A stretch of DNA of 13,361 nucleotides from Pseudomonadota bacterium. GTDB taxonomy: Bacteria; Pseudomonadota; Alphaproteobacteria; UBA2966; CAIVPW01. The DNA is taken from the NCBI GenBank assembly GCA_027625125.1, contig JAQBXG010000025.1:1-13361 (forward strand), in the 5' to 3' direction. The notes below the pieces were generated by a model. The model saw only the letters and a program-made list of their open reading frames with translations, searched no databases and was not told the origin of the DNA. Positions 1 to 6,673 of the stretch are shown piece after piece (positions within the stretch are counted from its first letter, which is position 1; the number at the start of each line of letters is the position of its first letter). Both the position numbers and the translations under genes were made by a program.

Positions 1-1284
1 GACCTCGCCTGGCGCGGCGAATTGACGCCGCTGGCGCTGCTGCTCGGGGCCGACGATTGGGCGCTCGGCGGCGCGGCAGAGGTCGAGATCCTCGTGGACG
101 GAACCGTCGGCGCGCCTCGAGCGCAGGGCGCGATCCTAATCCGCGACGGGACCTTCGCGCACTACGGACTCGGACTGAACCTCGACCCGATCACCGCCGA
201 ATTCGCAGGCGACGGCGAATCGCTCCGGTTGCTGGCCCTGGACGCGTCCGTCGCCGGCGGCGGTACGCTTGCCGCCACCGGCGAGCTCGGCTGGGGCCGG
301 GGTGGCCCAGCCTTTGACCTGCGGGTCGTCGTCGATGACGGCGCGGTGGTGCGGCGCGACGACCTCGGCGTGGTGACAGACCTGTCGCTGCGATGGTCTG
401 GCGACCTGCAATCCTCCACGCTCGCCGGCGAAGTCCAGACGTCAAATGTCGAAGTGCGCCTGGCGGCGGGATTGCCAGCCCCGGACCGGGAACTCGTCGT
501 GCGCGAGACAGGTCTGGCGACGCCGCCAGCGCCGGTGCAGGACGAAGCCGCGATCGCGCGGTTCGGCGCCGTCGCGCTCGAGGTCAATCTGGAAGTGCCG
601 AACCGCCTCTTTGTTCGCGGGCGCGGACTGGATTCCGAATGGCGGGGAACCTTCCACGTTGGCGGCACCACGGAGTCGCCGCAAATCGTCGGCAAGCTGG
701 ATCCCGTCCGCGGCGGATTCAGTTTTGCGGGCCGTTTGTTCACCATCTAGGCCGGGACCGTGACGTTCGAGCCCGGCAACCTGGGCGGGGCCAGGCTCGA
801 TCTGTCCGCGGTGTATCGCGAAGCCGAGTTCGCGGCCCGAATCCTGGTTCGCGGCACGGCTGCGGCACCGGAAATCACGCTGACCTCCGATCCTCCGCTG
901 CCGCAGGACGAAGTCCTCGCCCGGGTGATGTTTGGCCGCGGCATCGGCCGTCTTAGCGCGCTGGAAGCGATCCAACTGGCGCAGGCCCTGCGCTCCCTGA
1001 CCGAAGGCGAAGAAGGCTTGCTCGACACGGCGCGCGACCGCCTGGGGCTCGACGTTCTGAGCCTGACCCCTGGCGGTCCCGGGGCGGAACCGTTGCGCGT
1101 CGAGGCCGGGCGGTACCTTCGCGACGACCTGTATGTCGGCTTGCGGCAGGGTGGCGCCGGAGCCGGGCCCGCAACCTCGCGGGCAATCATCGAGTGGACA
1201 GTGTTGCCCACGGTGGTTCTGGAAAGCGAGGGCGGTGGAGCAGGAGAAAGCCTGTTCGGAATCCGCTGGGAGTTGGACTACTGA
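1..1284 (+). pseudogene. tamB: TamB (DUF490) C-terminal part, 5' end outside window, interrupted by in-frame TAG
   Basis: This is the C-terminal part of TamB, the large inner-membrane-anchored periplasmic beta-helical protein that works with TamA in outer-membrane biogenesis and lipid transport. The frame is open from base 1, so the start lies upstream. Window codons 1-249 carry the repetitive beta-rich DUF490 pattern, with motifs such as GGFSFAGRLFTI and SPQIVGKLDP. Codon 250 is TAG (748-750). The same frame then continues without a shift through typical TamB C-terminal sequence: AGTVTFEPGN, ITLTSDPPLPQDEVLARVMF and the terminal LFGIRWELDY, ending at TGA 1282-1284. Aligned mentally to the family, nothing is missing around the TAG; it replaces one residue. 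A GTG at 760 could restart a 174-residue piece, but that would lack any export signal. The family call is firm. Whether the gene is dead, suppressed or misread is open. Confidence 0.88.
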
Positions 1285-1299
1285 TCGTCGTCCGGCGCA

Positions 1300-1319
1300 C
1301 GGGCGGCGGACGCCGCCCG
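1300..1319. terminator. GC-rich hairpin between convergent tamB and ferritin-like genes
   Basis: An 8-bp perfect stem (CGGGCGGC / GCCGCCCG) with a GGAC tetraloop sits in the 46-bp gap between the tamB stop (1284) and the ferritin-like stop (1331). Its position between two converging genes suggests a bidirectional transcription stop. No T-run follows on either strand, so it is not a textbook intrinsic terminator. Confidence 0.45.
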
Positions 1320-1330
1320 GCCACCGCCGC

Positions 1331-1639
1331 TCATCCGCCGGCCGCCGTTTCCTCGTGGGCGGCGAGATCACCGTCGGTGAACAGGTACTCCTTCAGTTCC
1401 TTTTCGAAATCGCGGTCGTTGCGGCGGATCCATTCCAGCACCATCGCCGCATGCTCCATTTCTTCGCGCATGTTGTGCAGCAGGATTTCTTTCAGCACCG
1501 GGTCGTCGCAATCGTCGGCGCACTGCCGGTACCAGTCGACGGCCTCCAGTTCTTCCATCAGCGATGCAATCGCCTAGTGCATCGCCAGCGTCGTCTTTCG
1601 CAGGCGCTCCCGCGGGGCATGCAATCCTTCGCTCGACAT
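1331..1639 (-). pseudogene. Encapsulin-type ferritin-like protein (EncFtn family), interrupted by in-frame TAG
   Basis: The 102-codon frame matches the small encapsulated-ferritin family: an N-terminal MSSEGLHAPRERL, then the helix with MEELEAVDWY, then HNMREEMEHAAM and the tail LKEYLFTDGD. EncFtn proteins form ferroxidase sites from two glutamates and a histidine at subunit interfaces. Counting from the ATG at 1639, E30, E60 and H63 keep the spacing of R. rubrum EncFtn E32/E62/H65, and W36 is present. Codon 22 is TAG (1574-1576), right after Met-His, where relatives usually read His-Arg-Ala-Ile. Frame and homology continue on both sides. Restart at Met28 would give 75 residues lacking part of helix 1. 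No encapsulin shell gene lies next to it, and no LTVGSLR-like cargo tag is visible in the C-terminal AAHEETAAGG. The gene faces tamB and is divergent from the secreted-protein gene at 1811. The family is clear; the functional state is not. Confidence 0.82.
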
Positions 1640-1691
1640 CCGGATTCCCTTTCGGCCAGGCGCAAGATGTTGGCGGCGGCACGCCGCAGCC

Positions 1692-1697
1692 ATCATA
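1692..1697 (-). promoter_or_regulatory. Candidate -10 element for the ferritin-like gene
   Basis: On the minus strand this reads TATGAT, 5 of 6 matches to the sigma-70 -10 consensus, about 50 bases upstream of the ATG at 1639. No convincing -35 box is found 16-18 bases further upstream, so the call is weak. I saw no clear iron-responsive (Fur or Irr) operator in the 171-bp divergent region 1640-1810. Confidence 0.27.
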
Positions 1698-1742
1698 CAC
1701 CATCCGATTCGGGCGGGCGAGTTCATCGCACGCGGCGGCAAC

Positions 1743-1772
1743 TTGACGGGCCAAGCGCGGCGCGGCAACAAT
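1743..1772 (+). promoter_or_regulatory. Candidate sigma-70 promoter for the secreted-protein/terC pair
   Basis: TTGACG (1743-1748) and AACAAT (1767-1772) are separated by 18 bases. They lie about 40 bases before the ATG at 1811, leaving room for the strong ribosome binding site at 1797-1802. The -35 matches 5 of 6 and the -10 matches 4 of 6. It would drive the small secreted protein and probably terC downstream. Confidence 0.38.
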
Positions 1773-1810
1773 CGCCCGGCGCGATGGCGGTTCGGCAAGG
1801 AGAGATTCAT

Positions 1811-2200
1811 ATGTCTGCGACAAGGTTGGGCGGCCTGTCGGCCGCCGTCATTCTGGCTGCGGGCGTCGCGGCCGCAACCCCGGCCCAGGCGGCGTTTCGC
1901 GCCACCGGCGAGGTCGGCGGATTGATGTGCGCCGCCGACGGCGCCGACTGCGCGCCGGTCAATTTCGACGAAGCCAATGTGCCGGGGCGTTTTGCGTTGA
2001 CCATGGGGGCGTTGTTCGACGCGGTGTCCGCGCGGGACGCGGCGACGGGGTTGTGCCGCATCGATCTTGCGGACGACAAGCTGGCCGAGGCGTCGACCAA
2101 TATGCGGAACCTGTTGCGCGCCAAATTCATCGTCAACTCGCACGACGGACCACAGGAAGTGAAGCTGAATACGCTCGAATTCGCTTGCGTCGAGGAATAG
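1811..2200 (+). CDS. Small secreted four-cysteine protein of unknown family
   Basis: The product is 129 residues. The ATG at 1811 is preceded by AAGGAG (1797-1802) at 8-base spacing, and only this start gives a clean signal peptide: residues 1-27, a short basic N-region, a hydrophobic Ala/Val core, and a TPAQA cleavage site before AFRATGEV. The mature part has about 102 residues with exactly four cysteines, C40, C47, C82 and C126, which suggests two disulfides in the periplasm or outside the cell. The rest is mixed and looks globular, with no repeat, metal-binding cluster or lipobox. I do not recognise the family. The neighbour terC starts 36 bases downstream on the same strand, so the two are probably co-transcribed. 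A link to metal handling through TerC is only a guess from position. The gene is real by signal peptide, ribosome binding site and codon use; its function is unknown. Confidence 0.8.
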   Translation: MSATRLGGLSAAVILAAGVAAATPAQAAFRATGEVGGLMCAADGADCAPVNFDEANVPGRFALTMGALFDAVSARDAATGLCRIDLADDKLAEASTNMRNLLRAKFIVNSHDGPQEVKLNTLEFACVEE

Positions 2201-2224
2201 CCGCGTCGGCTGCCGCGTCCCATC

Positions 2225-2228
2225 GGAG
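2225..2228 (+). promoter_or_regulatory. Ribosome binding site supporting the TTG start of terC
   Basis: GGAG at 2225-2228 lies 8 bases before the TTG at 2237. It supports TTG as the real start of the TerC-family gene, because the family N-terminus (IFDPQIVAAF) begins right there and no ATG or GTG nearby fits. Confidence 0.55.
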
Positions 2229-2236
2229 TCCGGCAC

Positions 2237-2959
2237 TTGAACATTTTCGATCCGCAGATCGTTGCCGCGTTCCTGACGCTGTCGGCACTCGAGATCGTAT
2301 TGGCGATCGACAATCTTATTTTCTTGTCGGTCCTTACACAGAAGCTGCCGCCGGACCAGGCGCAACGGGCGCGGGTCGTCGGCCTGGCCGGCGCGCTGGT
2401 TCTTCGGCTGCTGCTGCTGGCCAGCATCGTCTGGATCACGCGCCTTACGGCGCCGATCTTTGTCTATGGCGATTGGGCGGTGTCCTGGCGCGATGTGATT
2501 TTAGCCGGAGGTGGTCTGTTCCTGTTGTACAAGGGCACTTTCGAGATTCACGACTCCGTCGAAGGCGAGGACGCCGGTGGTCCCAAGGGTCCGGGCGCCA
2601 GCTTCGCGATGGTGATCGCCCAGATCATGGTGCTGGATATCGTGTTTTCGCTGGATTCGGTGATTACCGCCGTCGGCATGGTTGACCAATTCGCCGTAAT
2701 GGCCGCGGCGGTCATCGTTGCCATAGCAGTGATGGTCGTCGCCGCGAAACCGGTCGGAGACTTCGTCGCCAACCACCCCACCGTGAAGATGCTGGCGCTG
2801 TCGTTTCTGTTGCTTGTCGGCGTGGCGCTGGTGGCCGACGGCCTCCATTTCCATATCCCGCGCGGCTACATCTATTTCGCCATCGCCTTTTCCGCCGGGG
2901 TGGAGGCGCTCAATCTTTTGGCCGCGCGGCGCAGAAAAGCGAAGAGGGCGGCAGGATAG
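2237..2959 (+). CDS. TerC-family integral membrane protein, YgdQ-like
   Basis: The product is 240 residues, begins at TTG, and matches the TerC (UPF0053) family closely along its whole length. It resembles E. coli YgdQ, which is about the same size. Both acidic membrane motifs are present: EIVLAIDNLIF near residues 19-29 and DIVFSLDSVITAVGM near 136-150. Other family segments include FEIHDSVEGE, NHPTVKMLALSFLLLVG and GYIYFAIAFS. There are about seven hydrophobic helices and a basic tail, ARRRKAKRAAG. TerC proteins are inner-membrane proteins tied to metal export, notably manganese, and in Bacillus to supplying metal to secreted enzymes. That biochemical role is taken from relatives and not shown here. 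The gene follows the small secreted protein by 36 bases, and its TAG lies 15 bases from the stop of the convergent EAL-domain gene. Confidence 0.9.
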   Translation: MNIFDPQIVAAFLTLSALEIVLAIDNLIFLSVLTQKLPPDQAQRARVVGLAGALVLRLLLLASIVWITRLTAPIFVYGDWAVSWRDVILAGGGLFLLYKGTFEIHDSVEGEDAGGPKGPGASFAMVIAQIMVLDIVFSLDSVITAVGMVDQFAVMAAAVIVAIAVMVVAAKPVGDFVANHPTVKMLALSFLLLVGVALVADGLHFHIPRGYIYFAIAFSAGVEALNLLAARRRKAKRAAG

Positions 2960-2974
2960 ACGCCGCGGGGTGGC

Positions 2975-4171
2975 TCAGGCGTTTGCGGGCGCCAGACCGC
3001 CGGTAACGCCGTACGGACAATGCAGCATCCATTCGGCAAATTCGTCGAACGGCATCGGGCGATTGATCAGATAGCCCTGGCCAAGATTGCAACCGGCCCG
3101 CTTCGCTGATTCCCAGTCATCGCGGGTTTCGATCCCCTCGGCGACGATATCCAGTCCAAGGCGGGCGCCGACATCGACGCCCGCACGCATGACCGCGTCA
3201 CCGTTCTCGCCCTTGTGCGCCCCGGTCACGAACATCTTGTCGATCTTCAATTCGGTGCATGGCACCCGTTGCACCTGTTGAAACGAAGATGCGCCGATAC
3301 CGAAATCGTCCAGCGCAACCCCGGCGCCCTTCAGCCGCAGTCGGGTCAGGACCTCCAGCGGCGCCCGCACATCCTCCATGATCTGGGATTCAGTCATCTC
3401 CAGCGTCAGCCGCGACAGGTTCATTCCCAAAGACGACGCAATGTCGACGACGGCACCGACGATTTCCAGGTCGGACAGGACCTTGACGGTCATGTTGATG
3501 GCCAGAGAGAAGTCGATCCCGTCCTTGCGCCACGATGCCCAGTCGCGAAACGAACTTCGCATCATGTGATGGGTCAATTCGGCCATCAGGCCAAGGTCTT
3601 CAACCACCGGAAGGAAAGCGCCCGGCGGCACCATGTGGCCGTCGTGATTCAGGCGCGCCAATGCCTCGACCCCGACAATCTGTTCGGTGCCCAGATTGAC
3701 GATCGCCTGATACACGGGCACGACGCAGTTGGCGGCGAACGCTTCCTGTACTTGTTCCGCGGTCATTGTCGGGCGGCGGTCGTCCGATCCGTCGATGTCG
3801 GCATACTGCCGCATCAACGCATCCAGCGCCGCCGCGCTCAGCGGTTTTTCGACTACACCGATTACCCGCAGCGAATGCGCCATCGCCAACTCGCGCGTGG
3901 TGTTCAGCACGCGGGCATCCGACGAACTCATCAGGATGATCTGCGGTCGATGTTCCGTCATGGACAGCTTTCGCATGAATTCCAGGCCGTCCATGTTCGG
4001 CATGTTGATGTCTGAAAGGACTAGGTCGGGCTGGTGCGCATGAACGGCCGCCAGGGCTTCATGCCCGTCGGACGCTTCGACGACATCCGCGTACCCGAGA
4101 TCCCCCAGCATTTTTTTCGCTATTTTGAGGACGAACCGGGAATCATCGACTACGAGGATTCGCTTGAGCAT
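2975..4171 (-). CDS. Response regulator with EAL domain, probable c-di-GMP phosphodiesterase (RocR-like)
   Basis: The product is 398 residues. A CheY-like receiver domain (about 1-122) has D9/D10, phospho-acceptor D54 in SDINMP, and K109 in VEKP. A linker leads to an EAL domain (about 138-385). The EAL catalytic set looks complete: E169 in EALARL, N226, E258 in LEMTES, D288 and D289 in LDDFGIG, K309 in LKID, E345 in VAEGIET and Q365 in GQGYL. It should therefore hydrolyse c-di-GMP when its receiver is phosphorylated by an unseen kinase. Size and order match Pseudomonas RocR. There is no GGDEF, HTH or membrane segment, so it is cytosolic. Loop 6 has I and A where T and Y are common, which may alter regulation. 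I chose the ATG at 4171 because the receiver domain starts at once; a GTG at 4204 would add 11 residues. No partner kinase is in the window. Confidence 0.92.
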   Translation of the reverse strand: MLKRILVVDDSRFVLKIAKKMLGDLGYADVVEASDGHEALAAVHAHQPDLVLSDINMPNMDGLEFMRKLSMTEHRPQIILMSSSDARVLNTTRELAMAHSLRVIGVVEKPLSAAALDALMRQYADIDGSDDRRPTMTAEQVQEAFAANCVVPVYQAIVNLGTEQIVGVEALARLNHDGHMVPPGAFLPVVEDLGLMAELTHHMMRSSFRDWASWRKDGIDFSLAINMTVKVLSDLEIVGAVVDIASSLGMNLSRLTLEMTESQIMEDVRAPLEVLTRLRLKGAGVALDDFGIGASSFQQVQRVPCTELKIDKMFVTGAHKGENGDAVMRAGVDVGARLGLDIVAEGIETRDDWESAKRAGCNLGQGYLINRPMPFDEFAEWMLHCPYGVTGGLAPANA

Positions 4172-4398
4172 CAATCCGTCGCTATCCTGAGGGCTGGGCA
4201 CCACTACTGTTGCCGTTGGTATATGACGCCACGACGGTCAACGGGCTGTGGTCCGTATGTTTCGCAGTCGTAAACGCGTGTATCAGGCAGGCCCGAACCG
4301 TCTCGCGAACGGCGTATTCCGTGCCTCGCGGCCGTTCCGTGCCGGATGCCGGGTCACGCCAGGTCGAGCGAAATCCGGCCGTCGCGCGAATTCGGTGC
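4172..4398. other. 227-bp gap between SNase-like B and the EAL regulator
   Basis: There is no convincing gene here. It must hold the promoter of the EAL regulator, because the gene upstream on the same strand ends at 4399, but I found no well-spaced -35/-10 pair. A 9-bp direct repeat, TTCCGTGCC, occurs at 4317-4325 and 4335-4343, with centres 18 bases apart. GAACGG (4307-4312) and CCGTTC (4333-4338) are inverted copies. These could be binding half-sites or chance. Confidence 0.3.
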
Positions 4399-5325
4399 TT
4401 ATTCCTGGGCCCCGCGGCGCCATTCGGCCGGGCGCAGGAATTGATAGCCCCACAGCCCGCGCCGCGAAGATTGCGCGGACTGTTCCACCGAAACATACGT
4501 ATCGGTGATGTCCGTCGCCGCGAGCGCCCAGCCGGCTTCGACCATCAGTCCATTCAGGGTCCCGGCCATCCCTTCCAGCGCCCCGGTCCCGGCCTTGCCG
4601 CAGACACCGAACACGCGATCGTCGCCGGTCACGCGGCGCAACTCGCAAGTGACCGCGTCGCCGATGATCAACGAAGTCAGATGCGCGCGGGCCAGAACAC
4701 CGCAAGCGATGCGGTGACCGTTGCGCTCGCACCTTTGCCCCAACTCCGGCGCCTCGATGCCGTACTGGCGGATCGGCGCATTGCCGATCAGCAGCGTGGT
4801 TTCGTCGACGACACGGGCTTCGCCGGTCACCTGTTTCTGCACTGAATCCGGCGTGTGGCGGCGCATGCTCCACATTCCGCGTCCAGCGACTTCCCCCGCA
4901 CGGGCGTCGCCCAAAAACTCCTGGGTATGCTGGGTGTCGGCAAACGCCCAGCCGCTGGCGACCAGGCGGCGTCCGAGATTGTTCAGGACGCGGATGGGGC
5001 TGTCGGGTTCGACGGCCGCATCGGTGCAGTAACCCCAAAGTCGGGTGTCGTCGGGAAACTGCTCGACGTCACAGGTCAGCTGCTTGCCCGCCACCATCGC
5101 CGCGAGCATTCCCATTGCGATCCGCCCGCAGGGAACTTCGAAGTCGTCCAGTCCGCAGGTCTCGTAGTCCTCCAGCGCCCAAACTCCGAGTGGGTAGATC
5201 CATTGCCCGCCGATCACCAGAATGCCGCCGCTGAGGACGCGGGCCGATCCGGTGATCCGCTCCGCCGTCGCCGGAAACGCCAACAGCATCGCGGCGAACA
5301 GCGTGACGAGCCTAATGACCGCCAC
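4399..5325 (-). CDS. Secreted protein with two SNase-like modules (SNase-like B)
   Basis: The product is 308 residues. The start is GTG at 5325-5323, set by a strong AGAGGAGG (5339-5332) six bases upstream and by the signal peptide it gives (residues 1-21, ending FPATA). The mature protein has two staphylococcal-nuclease-like modules, about 22-155 and 163-303, each with the family's cysteine pairs and a late GWA plus (G)LW/MW segment. Module 2 is better preserved: it keeps IRQYGIEAPE, with R186 and E194 at the nuclease Arg35 and Glu43 positions, and R237 near Arg87. It lacks the second Asp of DGDT, reading VVDETT. Module 1 lacks the first Arg and Glu. Nuclease activity is therefore doubtful; a binding or structural periplasmic role is possible. 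The gene overlaps the end of paralogue A by 14 bases, so the two form an operon. The family is recognisable as alphaproteobacterial thermonuclease-like. Confidence 0.8.
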   Translation of the reverse strand: MAVIRLVTLFAAMLLAFPATAERITGSARVLSGGILVIGGQWIYPLGVWALEDYETCGLDDFEVPCGRIAMGMLAAMVAGKQLTCDVEQFPDDTRLWGYCTDAAVEPDSPIRVLNNLGRRLVASGWAFADTQHTQEFLGDARAGEVAGRGMWSMRRHTPDSVQKQVTGEARVVDETTLLIGNAPIRQYGIEAPELGQRCERNGHRIACGVLARAHLTSLIIGDAVTCELRRVTGDDRVFGVCGKAGTGALEGMAGTLNGLMVEAGWALAATDITDTYVSVEQSAQSSRRGLWGYQFLRPAEWRRGAQE

Positions 5326-6466
5326 CGCCGGCCTCCTCTGGCTGGTCGACGCGCGCACCGCCGTGCCACGCCTCGGGGGTCACGAATTCACCCGCCCACA
5401 TGCCGACATGGGTTTCGCGGGCCGCAGCCTCGGCCTGATGGTACACGGACGGGGCGTCCTCGGTGGCGACGGCCCAACCTGCCCGCAGCATTGCCAGCGC
5501 ATACGAGGCTTCCGGCAGCACCGCCACGCCGCGATCTTCGCCGCAGGTTCAGAAGTTGCGTCCGGTGGCCGGCACCCGCCGGGTTTCGCACCGGACCGTG
5601 CGACCGGCAGTGAGTTCGATCAGGTAGGCATGGGCCAGCAGCCCGCACTCGTAAGCGTGGCCTTTGACCTTGCAGGTCTGCAATGGATCCGGGGCATCCA
5701 GGCCGTCCAGGTGAATTCGCGATGCGCCGATATCGAGGGTGTCGCCGCTCAGGACCTCCGGCAGTCCGATCGCGCTGTCGCCGAACGGCTCCAGTGTCGT
5801 GATCATGCCGTTCCACAGGCCGGCGTGCTCGCGCTCGGCGGCCTCGGCCTGCGGCAGGAATTCCCGCGACATGCGTGGATCCGCCAGCGCCCAGCCGGCG
5901 CGCACCAGCGCACCGTTGACCGTCTTCTCCTCATCCGGCGGGTGGGCGTCTTCCGCCTCGGCATCGTGCGGGGCGGCGTCGGCGTCCGCCACCGGTTCGT
6001 GTCCGTCCGCCGCGGGCGCGGCCGCGTCGGCGCCGTGCCCGCCGCCTTCGTCGGCGGCTCCAGCCGCGCAGATGCCCCACCGGGTGTCGTCGCCGGGGAG
6101 GGTCCAGACTTCACAGGTGACATGCCTGCCCAGCACCAGCACCGCCAATTTGGTCGCCGATATCAGCGTGCACTGGTAGGGCTGACCATCGGGCGCGCTA
6201 CAGTCGCCGTCCCGCTGCGGCGGGCGAACGCCGAAGAGGTGGATCCATTGCCGGTTCACCAGCAGCACCCCCGGCGCCGGTACCGAGGCGGCGCCGCTGA
6301 CGACATGTATCTCCGGTCCGTCCTGGCCCGACGTCAGCACGAACCACGCGCCGCCGGCGGTAGCCAGAACCACGATCGCGACGACGACGAGCAGCGGCAG
6401 CAGCGACCGCGATTTCGTCGGCTTGCCGCCATCCGGTGTCGCTTTGCCCGTACTTTTGCTTGCCAT
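5312..6466 (-). pseudogene. Membrane-anchored protein with two SNase-like modules (SNase-like A), in-frame TGA
   Basis: This is a 384-codon frame from the ATG at 6466 (MASKSTGK) to TAG at 5314-5312, with TGA as codon 306 (5551-5549). Residues 1-20 are basic and 21-44 are a membrane anchor (LLPLLVVVAIVVLATAGGAW), so the rest should be periplasmic. Module 1 (about 52-222) has lost the nuclease residues and carries an insertion rich in Ala, Asp, Glu and His at about 137-181. Module 2 (about 232-368) has SGDT, an RIHLDGLDAPD segment with His in place of the catalytic Arg, and R303 near the Arg87 position. The TGA falls two codons before a conserved Cys, where the other modules have Gly (WGIC, WGYC, FGVC). 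After it the frame continues with TCGEDRG, RAGWAVA and MWAGEF, so nothing is shifted. If terminated, the 305-residue product loses the end of module 2. It is paralogous to the overlapping gene B. Confidence 0.78.
5332..5339 (-). promoter_or_regulatory. Strong ribosome binding site deciding the GTG start of SNase-like B
   Basis: The minus strand reads AGAGGAGG, six bases before GTG 5325-5323. It lies inside the last codons of SNase-like A. This favours the internal GTG over the upstream GTG at 5358, and would let gene B be translated even if ribosomes stop early in gene A. Confidence 0.7.
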
Positions 6467-6614
6467 GCCCCGAATGCCCTGTGCCGCCCCCGCCAGTTCC
6501 GCCCTGCGCGCCGCAACGGCCACCGGCCCACGCGGCCCCGCACAAAACATGGATCTGCCGGGAGCGGCAATTTCGCCCGTATCCGCGTGCCGGCATAACC
6601 AAAGTTGTTCTCGC

Positions 6615-6632
6615 CGCGGCGAAACCGCCGCG
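6615..6632. repeat. Perfect 7-bp hairpin in the divergent region
   Basis: CGCGGCG (6615-6621) and CGCCGCG (6626-6632) form a perfect stem with an AAAC loop. No T-run follows. It may be a leader-RNA hairpin or chance in GC-rich DNA. Confidence 0.35.
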
Positions 6633-6673
6633 TCGAAACGATAGTACCATGTCAAATCCCCGCGGTGGCGGGA

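Noticed and set aside
760..1284. Separate 174-residue gene starting at GTG 760
   Set aside because: It is in the same frame as the upstream tamB part and is its natural C-terminal continuation. It has no signal peptide or convincing ribosome binding site of its own.
442..1371. Long minus-strand frame (309 codons) opposite tamB
   Set aside because: It is a shadow of tamB in GC-rich DNA: the peptide is rich in Arg, Gln and Gly with no domain, while the plus frame matches a known family.
4172..4204. GTG start at 4204 for the EAL regulator
   Set aside because: It would add 11 polar residues before the conserved receiver start MLKRILVVDDS. The ATG at 4171 fits the family better, though its ribosome binding site is weak.
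748..5551. Reassignment of TAG or TGA to a sense codon in this genome
   Set aside because: Both codons end several intact genes in the same window at the expected family lengths (TAG: terC, ArnT-like, Sel1; TGA: recG, sdhE, EAL regulator), so a general reassignment does not fit.
5549..5551. Selenocysteine at the TGA of SNase-like A
   Set aside because: The position aligns with Gly in the other modules, not Cys, and the conserved Cys is two codons later. No obvious SECIS hairpin directly follows.
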